Source: Meta bourneti
Lineage: Eukaryota > Arthropoda > Arachnida > Araneae > Tetragnathidae
Direction: 5' to 3'
NCBI GenBank assembly: GCA_933210815.1
Contig: OW119924.1
Coordinates: 99,711,750-99,775,749, forward strand
DNA length: 64,000 nucleotides
Positions 26,341 to 40,800 of this stretch are shown here, piece after piece; within the stretch, counting starts at the first letter, position 1; each line of letters starts with the position of its first letter. Below the pieces are notes generated by a model. That model was given only the letters and a program-made list of their open reading frames with translations. It searched no databases and was not told where the DNA came from. Made by a program: the position numbers and the translations under genes.

Positions 26341-29300
26341 TTTTTAATGTACATAAATTGTTACAAAATGTAAATATTTTAAATATAAACATTTAAACAT
26401 GTATATTTTTATGCCATTTGTTAATTGCTCACAAATAGATATAATCTTTAGTTTAACTAGTTTTAAACAGCTAAAACATAAACATACTAATGTATTACAG
26501 CAGGCTTTAAAGATAGGAATTCAAATCAATGCAAAATCGCCTGTTTACAAAATCAATTTTAGTGATATCTTGTAATAAGCAAAAAGAATCAAGCTTTGTT
26601 CATTTCTTGAATATTAATCACATTGGGTTGTGGTATCACTAGGCACGATTGTTGGTGCTATAAAACTTAAATTAGATTTTTCAACTTATCATACGTTTAA
26701 AAAATATCACTTCAGGTAATATAAGTTTGTAGAAATTTTTTACAATGATACTTTGGAGACATCTACCATTGCAAAAGATTAAGTTAAAATACAGTGCTGC
26801 TTTAAACACCAATATATAGTACTCATGAACAATTTTTTTGAAGATAGAGGTTCTGCTATGTTTAATTAGCCTTAAAGCAATCAAGAACCAAAGTGACTAA
26901 AAAACATCCATGTTTTACTAGATTAGAAATCAATAGAATTCATTTGGACTTAACGTCCAACAATGCTAGATCAACTGATAACACAAGATAACAATTTTGC
27001 ACAATAGGTCTAATGCAGTTTTTCAGCTCTAACCATGGACACAATGTAAGCTGCTATAGCAATTTTGCTGGTCATAAGAATTGGAAATCTTTCACTTTAG
27101 TGAGTTCTAATGACAAAGCAGATATGAATTGGTTTTATTAACCTTTTAATAATATAGTATAGAAAATTAAATTCGACCAAGAATTCTTTTAAAAATCGGG
27201 TTCATATTTCAGGTAGCAGTTTTTGATACTGAGGCTTGGCAAAGTAGTAATATTTTCGTTACAGTAAAAATTTGGGTTTAGCATCTAGAAAAGATAGAAG
27301 ATAGATTTAGAATTCTATACATTACTTAGCATTAAGACTTAAGCATTGCATAAGGTTTCTATAGCACTGTTCCTCTACAAATTGGTGAAAAGTTATTATT
27401 TGAAAAAAAAAAAAAATTTATGGAGAAAGTTAACTTTATGTAATCAAAATTTAATTTTACATAGTGATCAAATGCAAAAATAAATTACCTGGGGTTAAAT
27501 GATATTGCAATCTACAGAAAGGAAGAAAACGTGCAAAAGCACAATATCAAGGGCAAAATTCATTAAATTTCTTTACCTCCACCTAAAGGATAATTTTCAA
27601 TGAAAAACATGATTCACTTGTTCCAATATGCAAAAAAATGGCCTTAAAGCAACTATCCAGGTTTTTACCAGGACCTCTTACTGGACACAATTATGCTGAC
27701 ACCAAAAATCTCATACCTACAATTGGTTGTCAAAGATTAAGGACAACGAAAAATATCAAATTTATATTTTCATATTTCTCTGTAAAATCAGTTGCAGTCA
27801 CATGACAGCCCTCCTACCATGTGATGCAACAAAACTGCGAAATAGCATCTTTACCCACCCTTATTACCTCAGTCCACAATGCATTCATTTTACAAAAAAA
27901 AATTTAAACTTTTTAATCTAATTTATACTGAAATATTTAATCATAAACATTACCTTTAAACTCTAGCATCATTTACATTTCCTAGAATGTTGCAGAGAAA
28001 TGAAATACAGTGGTTTTGGCTTCAAATTCAAGTAACACGTCTTTCTTTTCGATTGGGTATTGAGAAACTACAAGATTTACAAACAAAACAAATATAAAAT
28101 TATCTATTTCGTTGGTCATTCATAGTAATGGTGAAACCCACAATATTGGTACTGGGCTTCCCATCCGCTAGTGACAAATGAAATGGAAAGTTTTTTCTTT
28201 GGATGCATACCTTTAAATTTACAATACTGTGCGTTTTGTAGTTGAAATATCTCCTAAGTTTTTGTAGGTTCCTAGGTATTTAAGTCATAAACCCCAAATT
28301 AGGTGACATGAAATTTACTTATTTCATTCAGGACATCCCAAGTCTTTGATGTTAAATTTAAAATAGTGCATAGAACTGGATTGGTAAAAACCTAAGAATC
28401 CAGGGCCTATTCATTTTTAATTGCCAGTAATGAAAATCAGCTACAAAGTGAAATAAATTAATTTGAGATGTGATTTTATTAAGTAGTGGACACTTCACTC
28501 ATGACAGATTATCCTTGCATATTAACACTTTAAATTTGATTACATATTCTTTTATGCTGTTCAGTATTGACTTAAAAATCCACTTCGCACTTTTATCTTT
28601 CATGCAAGTTCTAGAACAAAATTAGAAGTGGATTCTCCAAACCAACTGGGATCTTAAAAATATTTCGTAGATTGTTAGAATGGAATTTTTTGTTACATAA
28701 AATACTTATTAAATAAAAGGGAAACATTTCTTATCTTCATAGAATTAATATAAAATTTGAAAATTTAATTTAAAATTAGATTAACCTTTACTTGCCTGTA
28801 GAATATTTGATTGTAATGAGGTTAAAGATAATAAAAAGGATTGTAATAAATAAATGAGAAAATACATTGTCAGGAATATTATTCTGAAAAGAGACAAAAT
28901 TGCACATTTCCTCTGAAGCAGTAACCTTTGGGTCACCTTCACCACTGTTGAATTTATTGGTTATTGATGGAATGAATGTTATTCACATGTCATTTGTAAA
29001 CATGTCTGATAATATAGATAAGAGATTCCGTCCATCTGATCGGACACTTATGGCAATGCTACATCTTATCCATGTCTAAGAAAATTTACTCCTAATTCAA
29101 ACCGGTGTTGTGTGTTTTAAGTGTACAATATTTCATGGAGTAATTGACAGTACTTTGCATGTGAATGTAATATAAACTGAATTCCATGTATGTGATTGGT
29201 GAGATATAAATACCTTTTTAAGTTCTCCCAACTTTATTATGAATGACTTGAGCTTTTAAACTCATTGCAAGGAAAAGAAATGTGAGCTATTACATTTTAG

Positions 29301-31576
29301 TGCTTTATTTGCATTTGAACCAAAGAATGAAATATTTAAAAATGTTAGAACAATTTATTGGGACATTCCAAACTATCACATATATTGATAACAAAAGTTG
29401 ATCTAAAACCTACGTTTGCTAGAAAAACTAGGAGATGGCAACAATATAAAATATGAGATTGCTGAAAATATTATAGAACTTTTGCATGAAATTCAGATGA
29501 ATAAGTTAAAAATTTATGTATCATTCAAACATATTTTAAATAAATCTAACAAATTTTATACAAAATATAAACACTAAATAAAATCAAGCATTAAACTTAA
29601 TTTGCAATTCTTTTTCAATCCAATTTTTCTAAATAAATATTAAATATTTACATAACAATGTTATATAATCACATTTATCGATATTATAATTTGAACTACA
29701 GAATTATAATTTATTGCAAGAAAATAAAAGTATGTAAAATTTATATATTTCGTGTTTCTTATATCTGAAGGAGTATAAGGGTCAAATATCATGTCTCATA
29801 CAAAATATTTCCCTGATATCTTTGCACGTCACTGATATTTGTATTAGTGCAAACCACTGTTAAATTGTGCTCAATTCCCATTGCATAATAAAGTTTTGAA
29901 CAGAACAAAACGCTTGATTTTGATCACCTGATTTTCTTATTAATTGCTGGTAATTCTCCAACACCCCTTAACCGTCTGAGGGTCATGTATATCAGGAAAT
30001 TCTCCCCTGGACCATACTGAGCAAGTTCACAAATAAAGATATTTACTTAGAATTTATAAATCTTTGTCAACTATTTTAAAATGATTCATGGACATTGACC
30101 CTTAACTTTCCAGATATGGCAGTTGCATATTGTTCCTGTCACAAAAATCCATTGGTTATTATGAAAACAGTTAATTAATGTAAACAAAGCACTGACTTTT
30201 ATTGTAAAACGTAACGTTTCTTTTCCAGTCTTTTTTATCTTATTCATTACAGCTTTAAACTAATTACAAAGCTAAATTCCTTGTTGATAACAAAACTTGT
30301 GCCTGAAGCTTGGAAAGACTAGTGGCAATTTAATGCTTTTTCATATGTGCATTCAATTTTAAGAAACACAATTATCTACCTTTTTAAACAATTACATTGT
30401 ACACCAGTAGCATTCAAAAACAGGTGTAAATGGCCTTTTGGATTTAGAAAACCTCATTAGAAAAACATGTACTGGGAATGATTCCAGCAGACAGAATAGC
30501 AATAAACGCATAGAAAAGAAATGCAATACAAAAACCTTTACTCATACGAAAATGTAATTTAAGTATGCAATATTAATGGATAGATATTCAGTTATACTGT
30601 ATGGAAATGACATTAAAACAATACTTTTGAGTTAAATGTTTGAGTTTTTAAATATATTTTTAATCCAAAGCAGGAGAATTTCCAATTATGGTATCAAATA
30701 AAAAAAATCTAGACATTCAAAAATATTCATTTAAAATATCTGGCATGATGACAAACTTAATTATTTTATATTTTGCACAAGAGGTTTTCGAATGGTTCAG
30801 TTTTTAATTACAATATGCAACAGTGTCTATACAATATTTTTTAAATTAAAAACATTGATTTGTGAAAAAATTGGAATACTCATTTCTTTAGACAAATTTT
30901 ACTTTGCCTACCACATTGAAATTACGTTGGACAAAACAAGAAATGATTCAAAACTAATGGAGGTTGGTTGGGGAACATAATCTTAAGAAAATCAGTTTGT
31001 TTTACTTCTTTTCTGATGGATTTATTCACAAACCATGAAGAAAACTATGCTTTCAAAGTAAAAAAAGGATAAAAAATCTGATTACCTCGACTACCTTTTT
31101 ATTTCTTTAAACAATGATCAAGCTGCCTTCACATAGCAAGATTTAGGCAGAGCTTCAAGGTTTTAATAAGAACTTGCATATTCTTGAGTATCTCTGATAG
31201 TGATTGAATAACTGATCGTTAAAAACTTGCTTGAAAATGCAACTTATAAATGCTAAAATGTAACAGAAATATCACACAATATTCATACTTAAAGCAAACT
31301 AACAAAATTTTAGTTTTTCCAAATATGAGACCTGCATACAACAGTTAGTCACAAAGCTAAAAGTGGTCATATCTTCACAAGTCGTGCCAGACTGGGGAAA
31401 AGTGGTCTAAAACAATGACCTGAATGTGGGTTCACTAATTTGAAATATTTGCGCAATTGAAATTAAAATAACAAAAATTCAATCATTAATATTACAATAA
31501 AAAAGAAGAGAAAATAAAATATAGATAATTTTCATATTAAATATACTGTTCTACATTTTAAATTGCTCTTGGTATC
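26341..31576. other. DHX37-TMX2 convergent intergenic region
   Basis: About 5.2 kb of AT-rich sequence between the DHX37 stop and the candidate TMX2 poly(A) signal. No open frame with codon-like composition, no SINE and no terminal repeats were recognised. It must contain the DHX37 3' UTR; no canonical AATAAA lies within 300 bp of the stop. A 14-nt A run is at 27403-27416. Confidence 0.55.
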
Positions 31577-31582
31577 TTTATT
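31577..31582 (-). terminator. Candidate TMX2 polyadenylation signal
   Basis: AATAAA on the minus strand, about 260 nt downstream of the TMX2 stop codon; it is the first canonical hexamer encountered. Use is inferred, not shown. Confidence 0.4.
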
Positions 31583-31841
31583 TTATAATATTACTTCAGG
31601 ATAGGTCCACTGATTTTTTGGCACAAAATCGACGATGCAGATTATAGCAAACAAACTTTCCATACATAAAATTGCAAGTTGTCAAAATAAAATAAACCAA
31701 ACTTCAAAATCTAGTTTTAAAGAGGGTATAAATGAAAAAGAAATAGTGGAAATGAAAAGAAATAGGAATTTTCCAATATAAGTCTTTGGTTTTCTGAAGT
31801 GACAACTGTTCATAATAAAATATAATTAAATAGCACACATG

Positions 31842-34800
31842 TTATTCAGCTTTAATATGATCAACAGCATTATCTTCTTTTTTGTGCTTCTTAATAGGAT
31901 TAGCCTTGCATTCCTGATATAAGTTGTTCAAGTCAAATCCAGCTGCTACATTTTCCTAAAATAAAACATTTATATACAAATCTGTTTGAATTGCACATTC
32001 AATTTGAAAAAAATGAAAGCCGTCATTCTCCACCATATCAGGATTTTTTTACAAAAGGGAAAATATTATTTGAAATTATACATTCTTCATTTAAGGTCTT
32101 TGATATACAAATATAAGGGTTATGAAGATAATATTTGCCTGTTTGTATAATACTAAATTATACAATTTAGAGAATGCAAATAATTTAATACACAGGCCTA
32201 TGTATGTAGTTATTGTTATGCAAACTACGAGTCATAGTGCAGCAAGTGCCTATCTGTTGCTCAACAGTAGGCATATCCCAACCGGAACACCCCAATTAGT
32301 TCTATTTACTGGGTAAGGCAAGACATTATCAGTGTCCCCACTAGACAAGGATGAACAACATTCTTTTTAAACAATACTTTTGTGTTAGTTATTTAAAAAT
32401 TCTGTACTTAATATTGAGTGCTGTGTTTTGTGATAGAAAGCAAAAATGGCTTCTAGAAGCCATTTTTGTTTGGTTTAAGAGCTTGTTTAAGCAGTCCGAA
32501 TTCTTTGTTATATATGTGGAAAGTTTGCTATCCAGGTAGGTATTTTAATTAACGTCGCATTGGAGCATCACACGGGCTATTGGCAACAATCCGGAATCAA
32601 TCCCCAAGGGAAAGAACCGAGAACACCATGTAATTTTGACCAAACAGAGGTAACACCCGAGCGGGCGCCCCATTCTCCAAACTACGTCAACATGAGGATA
32701 TTGAGGCCATGACAGATTTAACGTGATCCAGTCCCCATTGTGCATGAGTCTTTGGTTGGATTCGAACCCCTCTGGTTGCTAATCCGTTATTCTTCCAACC
32801 GGGCATCTATCATAATAAGCATAAACTTCCAGTTTGGAAGTCTGCATCGCTCCTTTTCAGGAATGAAAGATAATCTCTACTGCAGTGAATTGTTACCTGC
32901 GACGAGAGAAATGGGTCCTTTATGACAATTGGAAACGATTTGCACAATGGTTGAGCAAAGCACAGCCTCCTGGATGCTATCACGTCACCCTTACATCCCA
33001 GAAAGGTTATGCTACTTGTATGGTGGTCTACAGCTGGAATAGTTCATCGCAGTTTCCTGCCAAGTGGCCAAACCATCACTTCAGAATATTGTGATTAATT
33101 ATGACAGATGCACCGGAAATTGCTAGTGAAACAACCTGCTTTGGTAAACAGGCATGGTGTTCTCTTGCAAGATAATGCCCGTCCTCATGTCGCACATCGG
33201 ATGATGCTGACACTATGAGAGTTGGGCTATGGAGCGATGCCTCACCCTCTATTCCCCTGACTTGTCACCTATAGATTTTCATCTGTTTTGTTACCTGGAT
33301 CGCTTTCTGTCTGGCAAACGGTTCACCCAAGATACGGAGGTGGTTCACCGTGCAGTAGATGACTTCGCATCACACCATAAGACTTTTTTCATTCCAGGAT
33401 CATGGCCTTGTCAGACAAATGGCAACAGTGTGTCAATTCAGAGGGAGATTATTTCGAGTAGGTCAGGTTCTGTATTTTTCAGTTATCGCCATTGAAGTGT
33501 GATGGTCGTTTTCCGGACATTTCATTCGCACCGACTCAATATTAGAAAACTTATATCTGATTTCACGTTTGTAGCAGTCAGAGCATGACACTTGGATTTC
33601 ATTCAAGGTGAGCTATGAGGTAGGCATTTTAATTAACGTCACACTGGAGCAACACAACGGGATATTGGCGACTGTCCGGGATCGAACTCGAAAGACCCAA
33701 GAACAATACCATGCAATTTTGAATCATGGTCAGATGACGAAGTCACACCTGAGCTGGCACCCCACTTTCCAAACTTCCATACCATGCCTACGTGAGGACA
33801 TTGGAGGCCACGACAGATTTAACATGCATGTGCAGCCCCCTTTGTACCCAATGGTCTTCGGCTGGATTCGAACTTGCAACCCTCTGGTTGCTAGTCCATT
33901 ACTCTTCCAACAGGGCTAATGTGGCCCAGGTGAGCTATGAGAGAATCAGGGGAAAAAGGTTCCACCAATATATTAAGGACATGGGAAGGTAGGATGTTAG
34001 CGGATTATTGTGGGGGGATTCAGAGATGGAGCTGGAGTAGTATACACAAATGCTATAAAACCAAGTGAGAAAAATAGCACATTTATGCAAGGTATTAATT
34101 AACTTATACTGTTTCCCTTTTAGGCATGGAAAAAATAAGTGATAGACATAAAGGAATATAGAAATGATAGTTTCAACAATATTACATTTTTTCACTAAAT
34201 ACATTAAATATATAACTCTAAACTGGTTTTGTGTCAAAATGTGACACGACAGAAATACCTGAAAAACATCTTTTATTGTGTTTATGTGTATATGTAAAAA
34301 TATCTTCAAAATTTTAAAACTTTTCTTAAATTGAATTTTGCAGATCTATGTTATTTATAGCACAAGCTGCTTTTATGAACATTATTTACCATAAAATAAA
34401 TACAGTTGCAAAGCTCATATACCTCAGAGAAGAAAAACTTTATTAACTGGCATTTAGAATCAACAGTTGGGCGGCGGCAAACTTCTTTCCCATTTCTGAA
34501 TAAAATAACAGTGGGCAACTGTTTGCTGAAGGATGAGGTGTTCACATGAAATCTGAAACAAAGAATTATGAATACATATTTTCAAGTTTTTTATATTAAA
34601 ACTCATAAAACATTCCAATAATTATTGAAAAAATCATGTGGGCCAGTTATTTACCAGCTAGCAGACCCATGCATAGCATTTACACTAATTATCTTCATTG
34701 TTTTTTCTATTGAAGGCAGTGTTGTTACTCAATTTTCATATCTTATTTCAATCCATTTATGAATACAGCATCCACATAAATAAATTGACTTTATACCTCT

Positions 34801-37800
34801 AAATGATATAAAATTATTCCAAAACACATAAAAGCATTTCCTTTACTTTTATTGGTGTTAATTCTTATTTCCAATAAAATGCATGGCAAAAAGCACACCT
34901 CAGTCATGTTACCACACTTAAATTCTGAACATCCACTTCAATTTCAACCCATTCTCTTTATAGGCAACAGCATTTTTATATCCTAAACCTATTTTTCTTT
35001 TCTGTAATGATTTCTATCTTTCAGATTTCTCATTGCTTTCTGTAATCAGACTGCTGAAGAATTTCATTAGAGTGGCAAGCGCTCTTCTATGTAATTTTAG
35101 CAATACTATGCAGCTCCATAGCTCTAATCAAACATATTTAAACTAAGCAGCAAAATTAGTGAACAAATTCTGTAACAAATTTTATGTCGTTTATACCCAT
35201 TGTTGGCATTCAACAAATAACATTTATTTCTGTACCACAGATGTTAGTGAAATATATGTTACCAACAAAGTATGCATTGTATAGAATGCCTAGGCAATAT
35301 ATAGAATGGCTGGCATTTTTGGGCAAAGTATAAAATGATTGATATTTCACACATTTCCTAGGCATTTTATGCAATGTCAAAAGACAAACCGGCAAAGTAT
35401 AAAATACTCCAGCTAATGACGTTTCTAATGTCATATGGCAAGGCATGTGACTTTCGACGCTAGCCTCAGGCATAGAATTCTTTCCTTCCTTGTTGCAACA
35501 AGTAGGTTCATATTTTATTTTCTCTTGTTTTCCTCAATAAGAAAGTCCTATACTATACTTTGTATTTCTTTCTTTTTCATATACGTCTTTTCAATAAAAG
35601 CCTTTTCATGACTCTTTTTATACTTTGCCTAAATAGCATTTGTCATTCTATATAATGCCTAGGTATTACATACAATGCCTAGGGAAAGTATATGTAATAT
35701 TGAAATAATTTGGATATTTCATACTTTGGCCAAAACACCAGGCATTCTAAACGCCTACTTTTCATACATTGCTGGTAACATATATATACAGATTTTTATA
35801 GCCTAATTTCAAAATATCTAGATAACCAAACATGATTCTAAGCAGATAGTGGATATGCAATTCCTCTCCAAGAAAAGTACTTAATGAATAGATTTCAGAA
35901 TATATTTAATCATAAGGAATATTTAAAGAAATTATCACTATAAATTTAATTTACTTTTCAGCAACATCAGGGAATCTGGTTCCATCAAGTTTTCCAAATT
36001 TAAGGTTATCAAGACTGTACCTGCAAAATAATAATAAAATATATGCTCCATTTCCATACTTAATAGAATCACAGATGAGAAAAATGGTAAAACTTACTTA
36101 ACAGACATTTCTGCAAATATTGGGGCAAAGTTGACACAATTAGCATTCCAAACAGTATAAAATGTAATGAGCCAAGTAACCCTGGTGTCCCGCTTTAGTT
36201 CTTCCTTTAGAATAACAAGAAAAGAGCAATTAGAACAAAATTTTGAAATAATTAAGTCAAAACCAAATTTCTTAATTAAAAAATTGTACAGCACAGTAAA
36301 AGAAAAGTGAACAATGAATCCAGCAAGCATAACGCAGAAACATTCTGAGGCACAAGTTAAAAATAATTACTCATTATGAAAAAAATCTTTACTTTCTTTC
36401 TTCTTTCTTTATCTTTACTTACTTTAAAAATACAAAAAGTATTAATAAAAACTCTTGAATATATGTAAAAGCATTATATTGAGCACAAGAAGCATTATAC
36501 ACTGAAGTGCCAGAAGTCTAATGGTAGTTTTCTCACAGGAGCATAGAAATGCAGAAATACAATGAGGCTTGAACTCCACGAGCTTGTGATCGTATTCTGT
36601 AGGCGTCACCATACTTCTTGCAGAGCAGTCCACAATTCTGTCGTATTCCTAGATGTAGGATTTCTGTGTTCCACAGCACGTTGCATGGCATACCAGATGT
36701 GTTCAATAACGTTGAGATCTGATGACAGGTGGGAATGGCAAGACTCTAAACTCGGATGAGGGTTCCTATAACCATAATTTGGCATGTCTAGACTTGTGTG
36801 GCAGTGCCCAATGTCATGTTGGAAGAAGCCAAACTCATGAGAATAAATGCAGGATATGACTCATCGGAAAGGACACACACAGAGTTCACCTATCAAAGAC
36901 ATTTGTAGACATACCAGGGGTCCCATTGAATGCCAGCTAAACCAACCCCACACCATTATGGAGCCATCACCAGCATGTATAATCCCTTATTGACATATGG
37001 AATCCATGGCTTCATGGGGTTTTCTCCAAGCAGATCCTTTCATCTACCTGAAACAGTTGGAAATGCAACTCATCACACCAGACTACTCGTTTCCAGTCAT
37101 CGGGTATCCAGTGGTTGTGTTTTCGCCAGTGATATGTAATTCTGAACTTGTGAAAGCGATAAAACCAGTTTTATTGAGTATGAGATTGTTGGTTTTTCTT
37201 GATGTGCACAGTTGCATCATAATTTTTTTAAATCTCAGCTCCAATAATGCTCATTTCAATAATCTACAATGTGGATTTGACTTTAATTTGGAAAACATGA
37301 TGCACAGCTTGTGTAACTTCTTGTACAATAAAAACATTGTCACTATCATGAAATGCTTGAATTTATTTTCTACCTGCCATCCAACACGATGCATAAACCC
37401 ATGAATTGAAACAACTCTATATTTGGGGCTGTGAGTGGTAAAAAGTACAAACTTCTAAGTGGTAAAAAGTTCAAACTTCCAAGTTCAAAGAAAAAGATGG
37501 AAGAGTTTCTGAAGAAACATAATTAAAGAACAAGGGACACATCTATCGAAGCTGATTGATTTTCTTTCTCTTGAAGATGTTGCTGAGCAATGAGACGTCA
37601 TCTTGAAAAAGTAAGCTGCCTGAATGAAGGCGTCAAATCCCTGTTCAGAGTGTAAAGCAGACAATAAAAGGTATGTAAAACTTACTTCATGGATGAACTA
37701 TCAACCCCAAGAAAGTAGATACATTGCAAAAGGTTACAAAGTTATTGGAAATGTGTGTATATGCAACAGATGCTATCAGATTATTGAAACACGACAAACT

Positions 37801-40800
37801 CCAAGACAGAATGAATATCAATGTTCAAGGAAAAAGAGGTACCTCCAAATTCCACTCCATACTTTGGTAGCCCAGAAAAATGCTGTTTGCAAAGAAATCC
37901 ATAGCATTAACAAGTGTTTGAAGTTTCATGGACAAACTCTACCAGTACAGAGATCTTGCGGGTAAGCACAAATCACGCTTAATTGCCAACCTAAAGTACT
38001 CTACACTTCAGCTTGCAGGGTGTAGAGTCCACATAACTATTAAGCATTTCAATAACAAGCATCACAGCTTTTTGCATGAGCTGAACAAGAGCCCAATGGC
38101 ATCAACTTGAGAGATTCAACAAGCAGAGTCAAGTAAAATTGTGCTCTCAGGTAAAAAAGTTTGGAGAAGCAAGTCAAGTTCCAGATTATTCTCTCAACTG
38201 CTTTGGTGTAAGTGTTAGATCGAAACAACTGTCCACAAACACGCAGATTGCTGTTAGACAGTGGATCACAATCAACCTTAGTAAATCAAGATTGTCAATG
38301 GCTTATATTAAAGTAATGCACCTCTAAGGAAACCATTTGTCGACTCTTTTCCATGATTGGAAATGCACAAAAATGTGTCATCCTGAAGATTACGACACAA
38401 ACACATTTAAATGCTACTCTTCAAGTTGATGCTCATACTCTGAAAATTGACTATCTTGATGCGATAAGAATCGATTGGCACACCAACTTTCAATTTTTGA
38501 AACCCTTGAATTTGTTGTTCCAGATTGACAAACCTGGCAGAATTTATATTCTTCTATGTGCAGACATCTGGCCTGATATTATATTTTTTGCCTTTCTCAG
38601 CATCAGTATTGTGGAGATTTAGATAAAAAGATTTCAGTATTAGTCTCCCATTTTTCCACTACTTTCTTTGTCAATATCTACTGTCGCTAATAAATTGTGA
38701 AGCTTTGCATTTCTTGCTCGAAAGTATTCAATTTCTGAGCCGTTTTCAGCTATTATATACACAAAGGAAAATCTATGAAATTAAATTTCACAAAAAAGTA
38801 GATTCTTTGAATTCTGAGTGAAAAGTGATGTCTAAGTGCACAAGATATGTGCATGAGGGGTATCTCCTACTCCTATTGTTATAAATCTGTGAGAACTCCC
38901 ATTCTGAAAGACTGAGGGTCTGGAAATGGTTTTTGAGGTTAAAGGGCAGATAAATGTCAGTTACTAGAGTGAAATCAAGGCACACCTGTGGGAAAGATTC
39001 ATAGAATTTCACTTTATTTGAGTTCACGTATGTATGACATGAAAAGATATGCTGTGTACCTCCTATTCCTTTGATAGTGATCTCTTCGAGAACTCATTCT
39101 TACAGATGGAGAGAGGTGAAATTGGTTCCTAAGGTGGGAAAGAACAGCTGTGGGCACACAGAACTTATAGTTTTCAACTCAATACAAAACAACTATTAAG
39201 CCTTGAATTTGTTTACACAAGTTATGTAACTTTCAGGTCTGGACATTTGATAAAACATAATGGTCTAGTCTGAAATGCTGCAGCTTGTTATCATTTGTTA
39301 AAATTTCTATAAATGGAATACAGATAAAAACTCAATTTTATCGTTGACAAAAGTGGCAAAGATCCTTTTCTCTTGTTAAAAATTATCGTCAATTAATACC
39401 AGAAATAAAAAGTAAAATAAATGTTTTTGTGGAGTTTTTTTTCTTGACATGAGAAAATAAAGTTGCATATTTTCAGTCCTACAATTGCCATGGAATTGTT
39501 TTAATATGAAGTTGGCTAAGTCAAGTTGTTTAGCAAATCAGAAGGCAATTTTATATAACCCCAACCAACATTTATTAAACATCAAAGCTACGAAATACAG
39601 AAAAACGTTTCCTCTTCTGGAATGTTTACTACTTTTTATTCTGATTTACGATCTTCTGCTGATGACACTCGAATTAAAACTTCATTGTAAACGATTAGCG
39701 GTTTGCTAATCAGCAGGGTTGCCAGGTAGCCACAATGGGACATTATTGTGTTTGATTTTGAAAGTGAATACTCTTGGGACTAGGACTTTGAAATTAGGAT
39801 AACGAAATTTCAAAATGAGATTTGTATCAGCAATTTGGGTGCTTTGATACATTTGCAGGAAAAACCAACCCATAGAAGAAAAGAAAGTTGAAGAATGAAA
39901 TTGAAACCTTTTAAGATTGTATTAGTTTACATTCTGATAACAATTCAAAATTTTGTATTAGTTAGAAAAGAAAAACAATGCTCACTTCCAAGTTAGGTCC
40001 AGTAAAATAAACAACGTTTTCTGGTCCTTCATATGTAGGTTCAGGCAGCAATAAAAGATGAACTGTAAAATTGGTATAAAAGATTATATTTGGTGTAATA
40101 TAGACAAGTTATACTAAAACACATACATGTAATAAAATCGATAAAAATTTAAAATAACAAATCATACCTAGTGATAAAATAACAGGATTTGTAACATTCA
40201 GCAAACTTTTTTACTTTTGCCCAGAAATTGAGGGTACGATGCCACTCAGGACGCATTGAATAAAAGATAAATTTTTCTATTTCGCAGAGATTTGAAGAAA
40301 TTCCTGCGTACTTGTCAGAAAACTCAATTGTAATAAATCTTAACAAAGTTAATGCATATCGTAAAAGGCTTTATTGGCTTTATAAGAAAGCATTGAAAAT
40401 ACTAATTGGTATTCCTCCTCGAGGGAAAGAGCACGAGTAGTTCTTCTGACATGTTTAACTGCATGCTGACTTCTTAAATAAGCGGAATATTGAATCAAGT
40501 TTTTAAGAATGTGATTTGTAGTTAAAGATATTAGCGAATATGTCGAATGAATTTTTTAAAGATGTGTTTAGCTTCACAAAGGGTTTCACTTTCAATCCTT
40601 TTGTCCAGAAAAACCAGGAGCAAGAGAAATTATATGCTTATGATATATATACTTCTGGAGTATGTTTTTAATATTTCTTTATAATAGAACAGCAAATATT
40701 GTAATACTTTTTGGATGCAGCATCACATTAGAAAATGCACAAAATTTAAAGATGTAATGTAAAGACGAGTGCAAATTTTTTCAATTAGCACAATAAGTTA

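Noticed and set aside
36562..37404. Plus-strand open frames over 36.5-37.4 kb
   Set aside because: They are opposite-strand shadows of the decayed Tc1 transposase read on the minus strand.
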